Positions 22,331 through 34,731 of a stretch of 64,000 nt of DNA are shown here, one piece after another. The DNA is from Calliopsis andreniformis (taxonomy: Eukaryota > Arthropoda > Insecta > Hymenoptera > Andrenidae). The notes beneath the pieces were generated by a model. That model was not told the DNA's origin, ran no database searches, and saw only the letters and a list, made by a program, of their open reading frames with translations. Made by a program: the position numbers and the translations under genes. Each line of letters opens with the position of its first letter. The first letter of the stretch is position 1. Where the stretch lies: the NCBI RefSeq assembly GCF_051401765.1, contig NW_027480422.1, positions 19,114,001-19,178,000 on the forward strand, read 5' to 3'.

Positions 22331-24499
22331 CGCTTAAGGGCGTTGCTCCACCATATCGAATAGTTACGGCCTTAGAAGTCAACGCCAGAAGCATAAAATA
22401 CAAAATAAATACTACAGCTTTTCCATCGTATAAAATGTATATTTGCAAACAGTGTGAAAGTAATGGTCATTTCTACGTTCCGAGCAACCTAGACTTCACT
22501 CTAGGGCGTTGCTCCACCATATCGAATAGCTAGGGACTTAGAAGTCAACGCCCGAAGCATAAAATACAAAATAAATACAACAGTTTTACCATCGTATAAA
22601 ATGAATAATCGCAAACAGTGTGAAGGTAATGGTCATTTCTACGTTCCGGGCAACCTAGGCTTCACTCTAGGGCGTTGCTCCACCAGATCGAATAGTTAGG
22701 GCCATAGAAGTCAACGCCCGAAGCATAAAATACAAAATAAATAGAACAGTTTTTCCATTGTATAAAACGAATAATTGAAACCAGTGTGAAAGTTATGTTC
22801 ATTTCTACGTTCCGGGCAACCTAGGCTTCCCTACAGGGCGGTGCTCCACCAGATCAAATAGTTAGGGCCTATGAAGTCAACGCCAGAACCATAAAGTACA
22901 ATATAAATACAACCGCTTTTCCATCGTATATAATGTACATTTGCAAACAGAGTGAAAGTAACGGTCATTTCTACGTTCCGGGCAACCTAGGCTTCACTCT
23001 AGGGCGTTGCTCCACCAGATCGAATAGTTAGGGACTTAGAATTCGACGCCAGAAGCATAAAATACAACATAAGTACAACAGTTTTTCCATCGTATAACAA
23101 GAATACTTGCAACCAGTGTGAAAGTACAGGTCATTTCTACGTTCCCGGCAACCTAGGCTTCACCGTAGGGCGTTGCTCCATTTGATCGAATAGTTAGCGC
23201 CTAAGAAGTCAACGCCAGAAGCATAAAATACGATATATGTACAACAGTTTTACCATCGTATAAAATGAATAATCGCAAACCGTGTGAAGGTGATGGTCAT
23301 TTCTATATTCCGGGCAACCTAGGCTTCACTCTAGGGCGCTGCTCCACCAGATCGAATAGTTGGGGCCTTAGGAGCCAACGGCCGAAGCATAAAATACAAA
23401 ATAAGTAGAAGAGTTTTTCCATTGTATAAAACGAATAATTGAAACCGGTGTGAAAGTTATGGTCATTTCTACGTTCCGCGGAACCTAGGCTTCACCCTAG
23501 GGCGTTGCTCCACCTGATCGAATAGTTAGGGCCTAAGAAGACAAGGCCAGAAGCATAAAATACGATATATGTACAACAGTTTTTCCATAGTATAAAACGA
23601 ATAATTGCAACCAGTGTGAAAGTATTAGACATTTCTACGTTGCGGGCATCCTACGCTTAACTGTGAGGCATTGCTACACCAGATCGAATACATAGGGCCT
23701 TAGAAGTCAACGCCAGAAGTATAAAGTACAATCAAAATCCAACAGTTTGTCCATCGTATAGCTGGAATAATTGCAACCAGAGTGAAGGTAATGGTCATTT
23801 ACACGTTTCGGGCGACCTAGGCTCCACTCTAGGGCGTTGCTCCACCAGATGGAATAGCTAGGGCCTTAGAAGTCAACGCCCGAAGCATAAAATACAAAAT
23901 AAATAGAACAGTTTTTCCATTGTATAAAACGAATAATTGCAACCAGTGTGAAAGTTATAGTCATTTCGACGTTCCGGGCAACCCAGGCTTCACCCGAAGG
24001 CGTTGCTCCTCGAGATCTAATAGCTAGGGCATTAGAAGTCAACGCCAGAAGCATAAAATAAAATAAAATTACAACAGTTTCTCCATCGTATAACATGAAT
24101 AACTGCAACCAGTGTGAAAGTAATGATCATTTCGACGTTTCGGGCATCCTAGACTTAACTCTGAGGCATTGCTGCACCAGATCGAAGAGTTAGTGCCTTA
24201 GAAGTCAACGCCAGGAGCATTAAATACAAAATAAATACAACAGTATTTCCATCGTATAACAGGAATAATTGCAAACAGTGGGAAAGTGATGGTCATTTCT
24301 ACGTCACGGGCAAGCTAGGATTCACTCTAGTGCGTTGGTCCACAAGATCGAAAAGTTAGGGCCTAAGAAGTCAACGCCAGAAGCATAAAATACAGTATAA
24401 ATAGAACAGTTTTTCCATCGTATAAAATGAATAATTGCAAACATTGTGAAAGTAACGGTCATTTCTACGTTCCGGGCAACCTAGGCTTCACTCTAGGGC
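22331..24499 (+). repeat. Divergent satellite monomers
   Basis: About 13 monomers. The CTAGACTTAAC / GAGGCATTGC cassette occurs near 23660 and 24150 and becomes regular from here to the right. No extended duplicate was detected. Confidence 0.82.
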
Positions 24500-25210
24500 G
24501 TTGCTCCATCAGATTGAATAGTTAGGTCTTAAGAAGTCAACGCCAGAACCATAACATACGATATAAATACAACAGCTTTTCCTTCGCATAACAGGAATAA
24601 TTGCAACGAGTGTGAAAGTAATAGCCATTTCTACGTCCCGGCATCCTTGACATAACTCTGAGGCATTGCACCATCGGACCGAAGAGGTAGGGCCTTAGAA
24701 GTCAACGCCGGAAGCATAAAATACAATATAGATACAGAAGTTTTTCCATTGTATAACAGGAAACATTGCAACCCGTCTGAAAGTAATGGTCTGTACTACG
24801 TTCCGGGCAACCTAAGCTTCACTCGAGGGCGTTGCTCCTCCAGATCGAATAGCTAGCGCATTAGAAGTCAACTCCAGAAGCATAAAATACAATAAAAATA
24901 CAACAGTTTTTCCATCGTATAACAAGAACAATTGCAACAAGTGTGAAGGTACTGGTCATTTCTACGTTCCGGACAAGCTAGGCTTCACTCTAGGGAGTTT
25001 TGCCACCAGATCGAAAAGTTAGGGCCTAAGAAGTCAACGCCAGAAGCATAAAATACAATATAAATAAAACAGTTTTTCCACCGTATAAAATGAGTAATTG
25101 CAAACTCTGTGAAAGTAAGGGTCATTACTACGTTCCGGGCTACCTAGGCTTCACTCTAGGTCGTTGTTCCACCAGATCGAATAGGTAGGGCCATTGAAGT
25201 CAACGCCCGA
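24500..25210 (+). repeat. Older partial relative of the 25-31 kb HOR
   Basis: Corresponds to about 28484-29194 at offset 3984 bp (24 monomers), shown by GATACAGAAGTTTTTCC at 24731 and 28715, the lagging CTAGCGCATTAGAAG monomer, GCAACAAGTG, CTCTAGGGAG and GCAAACTCTGTG. It also corresponds to the 26.1-kb region at 1162 bp (7 monomers). It is clearly more divergent than the two HOR copies are from each other. Confidence 0.85.
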
Positions 25211-25300
25211 AGCATAAAATACAATAAAGATACAACAGTCTTTCCATTGTATAATAGGAATAATTGCAACCAGTCTGAAGGTAATGGTCACTTCCACGTT

Positions 25301-27956
25301 CCGGGCAACCTAGGCTTCACCCAAGGGCGTTGCTCCACCACATCGAATAGCTACGGCCTTAGAAGTCAACGCCAGAAGCATAAAATACGATATAAATACA
25401 ACAGCCTTTCCATCGTATAACAGGAATACTTGCTACCAGTGTGAAAGTAATGCCCATTTCTGCGTTCCGGGAATCCTGGACTTAACTCTGAGGCATAGCT
25501 CCACCAGATCGAAGAGTTAGGGCCTTAGAAGTCAAAGCCAAAAGCATAAAATACAAAATAAATACAACAGCCTTTCCATCGTATAAAACGAATAATAGCA
25601 ACCTGTGTGAATTTTATGGTCATTTCTACGTTCCGGGCAACCTAGGCTTCACTCTAGGGCGTTGCTCCACCAGATCGAAAAGTTAGAGCCTAAGAAGTCA
25701 ACGCCAGAACTATAAAATACAATATAAATACAACAGCTTTTCCATCGTATAAAATGTATAATTGCAAGCAGTGTGAAGGTAATGGTCATTTCTACGTTCC
25801 GGGCAACCTAGGCTTTACTCTAGAGCATTGCTCCACCAGATCGAATAGTTAGGGCCTAAGAAGACAACGCCAGAAGCATAAAATACAATATAAATACACC
25901 AGTTTTTCCATCGTATAAAACGCATAATTGCAACCAGTGTGAAAGTAATGGCCATTTCTACGTTCCGGGCATCCTGGACCTAACTCTGAGGCATTGCTCC
26001 ACCGGACCGAAGAGATAGGGCATTAGAAGTCAACGCCGGAAGCATAAAATACAATATAGATACAACAGTTTTTCCATCGTATAACAGGAATAATTGCAAC
26101 AAGTGTGAAGGTAATGGTCATTTCTACGTTCCGGGCAAGCCAGGCTTCACTCTAGGGAGTTGCTCCACCAGATCGAAAAGTTAGGGCCTAAGAAGTCAAC
26201 GCCAGAAGCATAAAACGCAATATAAATAAAACAGTTTTTCCACCGTATAAAATGAGTAATTGCAAACTCTGTGAAAGTAAGGGTCATTTCTACGTTCCGG
26301 GCAACCTAGGCTTCACTCTAGGTCGTTGTTCCACCAGATCGAATAGGTAAGGCCTAAGCAGTCAGCGCCAGAAGCATAAAATATAATAAAAATACAACAG
26401 CCTTTCCATCGTATAACAGGAATAATTGCAACCAGTGTGAAGGCAATGGTCATTTCTACGTTCCGGGCAATCTAGGCTTCACTCTAAGGCGCTTCTCCAC
26501 CATATCGAATAGTTAGGTCCTAAGAAGTCAACGCCAGAAACATAAAATACAATATAAATACAACAGCTTTTCCATCATATAACACAAATAATTGCAGCCA
26601 GTGAGAAAGTAATGGCCACTTCTACGTTCCGGGAATCCTAGCCCTAACTCTGTGGCATTGCTCAACCAGATCGTAGAGGTAGGGCCTTAGAAGTCAAACC
26701 CAGAAGCATAAAATACAAAATAAATACAACAGCCTTTCCATCGTATAAAACGAATAATTGCACCCTGTGTGAAAGGTATGGTCAATTCTACGCTCCGGGC
26801 AACCTAGACTTGACTCTAGGGCATTGCTCCACCAGATCGAATAGGTAGGGCTATAGAAGTCAACGCCCGAAGCATAAAATACAATAAAGATACAACAGTG
26901 TTTCCATCGTATAAAACGAATAATTTCAACCAGTGTGAAAGTGATGGTCACTTCTACGTTCCGGGCAACCTAGGCTTCACGCTAGGGCGTTGCTCCACCA
27001 GATCTAATAGTTAGGTCCTAAGAAGTCAACGCGAGAAGCATAAAATACAATATAAATACAACATCTTCTCCACCGTATAACGGGAATAATTGCAGCCCGT
27101 GTGAAAGTAATGCCCATTTCTACGTTCCGGGAATCCTAGACTTAACTCTGAGTCATTGCTCCACCAGATCGAAGTGTTAGGGCCTTAGAAGTCAAAGCCA
27201 GAAGCATAAAATACAAAATAAATACAACAGCCTTTCCGTCGTATAAAACGAATGATAGCAACCTGAGTGAAAGTTATGGTCATTTCTACGTTCCGGGCAA
27301 CCAATGCTTGACTCTATGGCATTGCTCCACCAGATCGAATAGGTAGGGCCATAGAAGTCAACGCCTGAAGCATAAAATACAGTATAAATACAACAGTTTT
27401 TCCATCGTATATAATGTATATTTGCAAACAGTGTGAAAGCGATGGTCATTTCTACGTTCCGGGCAATCTAGGCTTCACTCTAGGGCGTTGCTTCACCAGA
27501 TCGAATAGCTAGGGGCTTAGAACTCAACGCCAGAAGAATAAGATACAATAAAAATGGAACAGTTTTTTCATCTAATAACAGGAATAATTGCAACCAGAGT
27601 GAAAGTAATGGTCGTTTCTACGTTTCGGGCGACCTAGGCTTCACTCTAGGGCGTTGCTCCACCAGGTCGAATAGCTAGGGCCTTAGAAGTCAACGCCGGA
27701 AACCTAAAATACAATTAAAATACAACAGCTTTTCCACCGCATACGGGGAATAATTGCAAGAAATGTGAAAGAGATGGTCATTACCACGTTCCGGGCAACC
27801 TAGGGTTCACTGTAGGTCATTGGTCTACCAGATCCAATAGTTAGGGCCTAAGAAGTCTACGACAGATGCACCAAATACAAAATAAAAACAACAGCTTTTC
27901 CATCGTTTAAAACGAATAATTGCAACCAGTGTGAAAGTATTGGCCATTTCTGCGTA
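25301..27956 (+). repeat. HOR-B copy 1, 16 monomers (2656 bp)
   Basis: Unit starting at CCGGGCAACCTAGGCTTCAC followed by CCAAGGG. Three parts relate it to copy 2: 25301-25740 matches at +2656; about 25945-26055 matches at +2655; 26056-27956 matches at +2822 (17 x 166) with almost no differences. One difference is GCATACGGGG near 27738 against GCATACCGGG near 30560. Bases 25743-25945 are absent from copy 2 and replaced there by other monomers. Confidence 0.93.
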
Positions 27957-30783
27957 CCGGGCAACCTAGGCTTCACCCAAGGGCGTTGCTCCACCACATC
28001 GAATAGCTACGGCCTTAGAAGTCAACGCCAGAAGCATAAAATACGATATAAATACAACAGCCTTTCCATCGTATAACAGGAATACTTGCTACCAGTGTGA
28101 AAGTAATGCCCATTTCTGCGTTCCGGGAATCCTGGACTTAACTCTGAGGCATAGCTCCACCAGATCGAAGAGTTAGGGCCTTAGAAGTCAAAGCCAAAAG
28201 CATAAAATACAAAATAAATACAACAGCCTTTCCATCGTATAAAACGAATAATAGCAACCTGTGTGAATTTTATGGTCATTTCTACGTTCCGGGCAACCTA
28301 GGCTTCACTCTAGGGCGTTGCTCCACCAGATCGAAAAGTTAGAGCCTAAGAAGTCAACGCCAGAACTATAAAATACAATATAAATACAACAGCTTTTCCA
28401 TCGTATAATAGCAATAATTGCAACCAGTGTGAATGTAATGGCCATTACCACGTTCCGGGCAACCTAGGCTTCACTCTAGGGCGTTGCTCCATCAGATTGA
28501 ATAGTTATGTCCTAAGAAGTCATCGCCAGAACCATAAAATACAATATAAACACAACAGCTTTTCCGTCGTATAACAGGAATAATTGCAACCAGTGTGAAA
28601 GTAATGGCCATTTCTACGTTCCGGGCATCCTGGACCTAACTCTGAGGCATTGCTCCACCGGACCGAAGAGATAGGGCATTAGAAGTCAACGCCGGAAGCA
28701 TAAAATACAATATAGATACAGAAGTTTTTCCATTGTATAACAGGAAAAATTGCAACCAGTGTGAAAGTAATGGTCTCTTCTACGTTCCGGGCAACCTAAG
28801 CTTAACTCGAGGGCGTTGCTCCACCAGATCGAATAGCTAGCGCATTAGAAGATAACTCCTGAAGCATAAAATACAATAAAAATACAACAGTTTTTCCATC
28901 GTATAACAGGAATAATTGCAACAAGTGTGAAGGTAATGGTCATTTCTACGTTCCGGGCAAGCCAGGCTTCACTCTAGGGAGTTGCTCCACCAGATCGAAA
29001 AGTTAGGGCCTAAGAAGTCAACGCCAGAAGCATAAAACGCAATATAAATAAAACAGTTTTTCCACCGTATAAAATGAGTAATTGCAAACTCTGTGAAAGT
29101 AAGGGTCATTTCTACGTTCCGGGCAACCTAGGCTTCACTCTAGGTCGTTGTTCCACCAGATCGAATAGGTAAGGCCTAAGCAGTCAGCGCCAGAAGCATA
29201 AAATATAATAAAAATACAACAGCCTTTCCATCGTATAACAGGAATAATTGCAACCAGTGTGAAGGCAATGGTCATTTCTACGTTCCGGGCAATCTAGGCT
29301 TCACTCTAAGGCGCTTCTCCACCATATCGAATAGTTAGGTCCTAAGAAGTCAACGCCAGAAACATAAAATACAATATAAATACAACAGCTTTTCCATCAT
29401 ATAACACAAATAATTGCAGCCAGTGAGAAAGTAATGGCCACTTCTACGTTCCGGGAATCCTAGCCCTAACTCTGTGGCATTGCTCAACCAGATCGTAGAG
29501 GTAGGGCCTTAGAAGTCAAACCCAGAAGCATAAAATACAAAATAAATACAACAGCCTTTCCATCGTATAAAACGAATAATTGCACCCTGTGTGAAAGGTA
29601 TGGTCAATTCTACGCTCCGGGCAACCTAGACTTGACTCTAGGGCATTGCTCCACCAGATCGAATAGGTAGGGCTATAGAAGTCAACGCCCGAAGCATAAA
29701 ATACAATAAAGATACAACAGTGTTTCCATCGTATAAAACGAATAATTTCAACCAGTGTGAAAGTGATGGTCACTTCTACGTTCCGGGCAACCTAGGCTTC
29801 ACGCTAGGGCGTTGCTCCACCAGATCTAATAGTTAGGTCCTAAGAAGTCAACGCGAGAAGCATAAAATACAATATAAATACAACATCTTCTCCACCGTAT
29901 AACGGGAATAATTGCAGCCCGTGTGAAAGTAATGCCCATTTCTACGTTCCGGGAATCCTAGACTTAACTCTGAGTCATTGCTCCACCAGATCGAAGTGTT
30001 AGGGCCTTAGAAGTCAAAGCCAGAAGCATAAAATACAAAATAAATACAACAGCCTTTCCGTCGTATAAAACGAATGATAGCAACCTGAGTGAAAGTTATG
30101 GTCATTTCTACGTTCCGGGCAACCAATGCTTGACTCTATGGCATTGCTCCACCAGATCGAATAGGTAGGGCCATAGAAGTCAACGCCTGAAGCATAAAAT
30201 ACAGTATAAATACAACAGTTTTTCCATCGTATATAATGTATATTTGCAAACAGTGTGAAAGCGATGGTCATTTCTACGTTCCGGGCAATCTAGGCTTCAC
30301 TCTAGGGCGTTGCTTCACCAGATCGAATAGCTAGGGGCTTAGAACTCAACGCCAGAAGAATAAGATACAATAAAAATGGAACAGTTTTTTCATCTAATAA
30401 CAGGAATAATTGCAACCAGAGTGAAAGTAATGGTCGTTTCTACGTTTCGGGCGACCTAGGCTTCACTCTAGGGCGTTGCTCCACCAGGTCGAATAGCTAG
30501 GGCCTTAGAAGTCAACGCCGGAAACCTAAAATACAATTAAAATACAACAGCTTTTCCACCGCATACCGGGAATAATTGCAAGAAATGTGAAAGAGATGGT
30601 CATTACCACGTTCCGGGCAACCTAGGGTTCACTGTAGGTCATTGGTCTACCAGATCCAATAGTTAGGGCCTAAGAAGTCTACGACAGATGCACCAAATAC
30701 AAAATAAAAACAACAGCTTTTCCATCGTTTAAAACGAATAATTGCAACCAGTGTGAAAGTATTGGCCATTTCTGCGTACCGGG
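27957..30783 (+). repeat. HOR-B copy 2, 17 monomers
   Basis: Tandem partner of 25301-27956 with one extra monomer in the 28.7-28.9 kb region. The extra monomer (GATACAGAAG, GGTCTCTTCTACG, AACCTAAGCTTAAC) is of the type found near 24.7-24.9 kb, so copy 2 kept or regained a unit missing from copy 1. Similarity ends where copy 1 reads GGGCAACC and this copy GGGAAACC, near 30783. Confidence 0.93.
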
Positions 30784-33601
30784 AAACCTAGGCTTCACTC
30801 TAGGGCGTTGCCCCACCACATCGAATAGCTACGGCCTTAGAAGTCAACGCCAGAAGCATAAAATACAATATAAATACAACAGCTTTTCCATCGTTTATAA
30901 TGTATATTTGCAAACAGTGTGAAAGTAACAGTCATTTCTACGTTCCGGGCAACCTTGGCTTAACTCCAGGGCGTTGCTCCACCAGATCGAATAGTTAGGG
31001 ACCTTGAATACAACGCCAGAAGCATAAAATACAATAAAAATGCAACAGTTTTTCCATCGTATAACAGGAAAGCTGCAACCAGTGTGAAAGTACTGGTGAT
31101 TTCTATGTTCCGGCTAACCTAGGGTTCACCCTTGGGCGTTGCTCCACCAGATCGAATAGCTAGGGACTTAGAATTCAACGCCAGAATAATAAAATACAAC
31201 ATAAGTATAACAGTTTTTCCATCGTATAAAATGTATAATTGCAAGCAGTGTGAAGGTAATGGTCATTTCTACGTTCCGGGCAACCTAGGCTTTACTCTAG
31301 AGCATTGCTCCACCAGATCGAATAGTTAGGGCCTAAGAAGACAACGCCAGAAGCATAAAATACAATATAAATACACCAGTTTTTCCATCGTATAAAACGC
31401 ATAATTGCAACCAGTGTGAAAGCTATGGTCATTTCTACGTTCCGGGCAACCTAGGCTTCACTCTAGGTCGTTGTTCCACCACATCGATTAGCTACGGCCT
31501 TAGAAGTCAACGCCCGAAACCTAAAATAGAATAAAAATACAACAGTTTTTCCATCGTATAACGGGAATAATTGCAGCAAATGTGTAAGTGATGGTCATTA
31601 CCACGTTCCGGGCAACCTAGGCTTCACTCTAGGGCGTTGGTCCACCAGATTCAATAGTTAGAGCCTAAGAAGTCAACGACAGAAGCACCAAAAACAAAAT
31701 AAATACAACAGTTTTTCCATTGTATAAAACGAATAATTGAAACCAGTGTGAAATTTATGGTCATTTCTACGTTCCGAACAACCTAGACTTCACCCCTGGG
31801 CGTTGCTCCACCAGATCCAATAGCTAGGGCCTAAGAAGTCAGCGCCAGAAGCATAAAATACAAAATAGATAACACAGCTTTTCCATCGTATATAATGTAT
31901 ATTTGCAAACAGTGTGAAGGTAATGGTCATTTCTACGTTCCGCGCAACCCAGGCTTCACTCCAGGGCGTTGCTCCGCCAGATCGAATAGCTAGGGCCTAA
32001 CAAGTCAACGCCAGAAGCATGAAATACAATAAAAATACAATAGTTTTTCCATCGTATAGCATGAACAATTGCAACCAGAGTGAAAGTAATGGTCATTTCT
32101 ACGTTTCGGGCGACCTAGGCTTCACTCTAGGTCGTTGATCCACCATATCGAATAGCCAGGGCCTTAGAAGTCAACGCCCGAAACATAAAATACAATAAAA
32201 ATACAACAGTTTTTTCATCGTATAACGGGAATAATTGCAACAAAGGTGAACGTGATGATCATTTCCACGTTCTGGGGAACCTAGGCTTCACTCTAGGGCG
32301 TTGCTCCAACAGATCGAATAGTTAGGGCCTTAGAAGTCAACGCCTGAAGCATAAAATATAATATAAATACAACAGTTTTTCCATCGTATAGCAGGAATAA
32401 TTGCAACCAGAGTGAAGGTGATGGTCATTTCTACGTTCCGGGCAACCTAGGTTTCACTCTTGGGCGTTGCTCCACCACATGGAATAGCTACGGCCTTAGA
32501 GGTCAACTCCAGAGGCATAAAATACAATATAAATACAACAGCTTTTCCATCGTATATGATGTATATTTGCAAACAGAGTGAAAGTAAGGGTCATTTCTAC
32601 GTTCCGGGCAACCTAGGCTTAACTGTAGGGCGTTGCTCCTCCAGATCGCATAGTTAGGGACTTAGTAGGCAACGCCAGAAGCATAAAATACAATAAAAAT
32701 AAAACAGCTTTTCCATCGTATATAATGTATATTTGCAAACAGTGTGAAAGTAAACGTCATTTCTACGTTCCGGGCAACCTAGGCTTCACTCTAGGGCGTT
32801 GCTCCACCAGTTCGAATAGTTAGTGCCTTAGAAGTCAGCGACCGAAGCATAAAATTCAATAAAGATGCAACAGTTTTTCCATCGTATAACAGCAACAATT
32901 GCAACCAGTGTGAAGGTAATGGTCTTTTCTACGTTCCGGGCAACCTAGGCTTCACTACAGGGCGGTGCTCCACCAGATCAAATAGTTAGGGCGTAAGAAG
33001 TGAACGCCAGAAGCATTAAATACAATCCAAATACAATAGCTTTTCCATCGTATATAACGTATATTTGAGAAAAGTGTGAAAGCAGCTGTCATTTCTACGT
33101 TCCGGGCAACCTAGGCTTAACGCTAGGGCGTTGCTCCACCAGGTCGAATAGTTAGGGCCTAAGTAGTCAACGCCAGAAGCATAAAACACAATATAAATAC
33201 AACAGCTTTTCCATCGTATATAATGTATATTTGCAAACAGTGTGAAAGTAACGGTCGTTTCTACGTTCCCGGCAACCTAGGCTTAACGATAGGGCGCTGC
33301 TCCACCAGATCGAATAGTTAGGGACTTAGAATTCGACGCCAGAAGCATAAGATACAACATAAGTACAACAGTTTTTCCATCGTTTACAATGTATAATTGC
33401 GAGCAGTGTGAAGGTAATGGTCATTTCTACGTTCCGGGCAACCTAGGCTTCACTCTAGGGCGTTGTTCGAACAAATCGAATAATTAGGGCCTAAGGAGAC
33501 AACGCCACAAGCATAAAATACACTATAAATACAACAGCTTTTCCATCATATATAATGTATAATTGCAAAGAATGTGAAAGTAAAGGTCATTTCTACGTTC
33601 C
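30784..33601 (+). repeat. Mixed monomers including a displaced HOR-B piece
   Basis: About 17 monomers. Bases 31217-31417 match 25740-25940 (offset 5477 = 33 x 166 minus 1), with ATGTATAATTGCAAGCAG, GGCTTTACTCTAGAGCATTG, AAGACAACGCC and ATACACCAGTTTTTCC. This is the segment of HOR-B copy 1 that copy 2 lacks. Other monomers have the ATAATGTATATTTGC and ACTACAGGGCGGTGC variants that later build the main HOR. Confidence 0.87.
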
Positions 33602-34731
33602 GGGCAACCTAGGCTTAACTGTAGGGCGGTGCTCCAACAGATCGCATAGTTAGGGACTTAGAATTAAACGCCAGAAGCCTAAAATACAATAAAAATGCAA
33701 CAGTTTTTCCATCGTATAACAGGAATAATTGAAACCAGTGTGAAGGTAATGGTCTTTTCTACGTTCCGGATAACCTAGGCGTCACTCTTGGGCGTTGGTC
33801 CATCACATCGAATAGCTACGGCCTTAGAAGTCAACTCCAGAAGCATAAAATACAATATAAATACAACAGCTTGTCCATCGTATAAAATGAATTATTGCAA
33901 ACAGTGTAAAAGTTATGGTCATTTCTACTTTCCGGGCAACCCAGGCGTAACTCTAGGGCATGTTCCACCAGATCGAGTAGTTAGGGCCTAAGATGGCAAC
34001 GCCAGAAGCATAAAATACAATATAAATACAACAGCTTTTCCATCGTATATAATGTATATATGCAAACAGTGTGAAAGTAAAGGTCATTTCTACGTTCCGA
34101 GCAACCTAGGCTTCACTGTAGGGCGTTGCTCCACCAGATCGAATAGCTAGGGACTTAGAAGTCAACGCCAGAAGGATAAAATAAAATAAAAATACAACAG
34201 TTTTTCCATCGTATGAAACGAATAATTGCAACCAGTATGACTGTTATGGTCATTTCTACGTTCAGGGCAACCTAGGCTTCACTCTAGGCCGTTGGTCCAC
34301 CAGATCCAATGGCTAGGGCTTAAGAAGTCAACGCCAGGAGCACCGAATACAAAATAAATACAACAGTTTTTCCATCGTGTAAATCGAATAATTGCAACCA
34401 GTATGAAAGTTATGGTCATTTCTACGTTCCGGCAAACCTAGGCTTCACCCTAGGGCGTTGTTTCACCAGATCGAATTGCTATTGCCTAAGAAGTCAACGC
34501 CAGAAGCGTAAAATACAAAGTAGATACAACAGTTTTTCTATCGTACATAATGTATATTTGCAAACAGTGTGAAAGAAAAGGTCATTTCTACGTTCCGGGC
34601 AACCTAGGCTTAACTGTAGGGCGTTTCTCCACAAGATCGCATAGTTAGGGACGTAGAATTCAACGACAGAAGCATAAAATGCTATAAAAATGCAACATTT
34701 TTTCCATCGTAAAGCAGGAATAATTGCAACC
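33602..34731 (+). repeat. Divergent block X1
   Basis: Seven monomers (a-g) shared with X2 (offset 4481) and X3 (offset 18418, later 18585). Markers in order: CTGTAGGGCGGTGCTCCAAC, AATTGAAACCAGTG, GGCGTTGGTCCATCACATCG, ACAGCTTGTCCATCG, AACCCAGGCGTAACTC, GGGCATGTTCCACC, CGTATGAAACG, TCGTGTAAATCG, TTTTTCTATCGTACATAATG and AACATTTTTTCCATCG. Monomer b lacks one base in GGGCATGTTCC. The last unit passes into the m13 type at GTGTGAAAGTAATGGCC, forming a hybrid with the following HOR copy. Confidence 0.9.
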
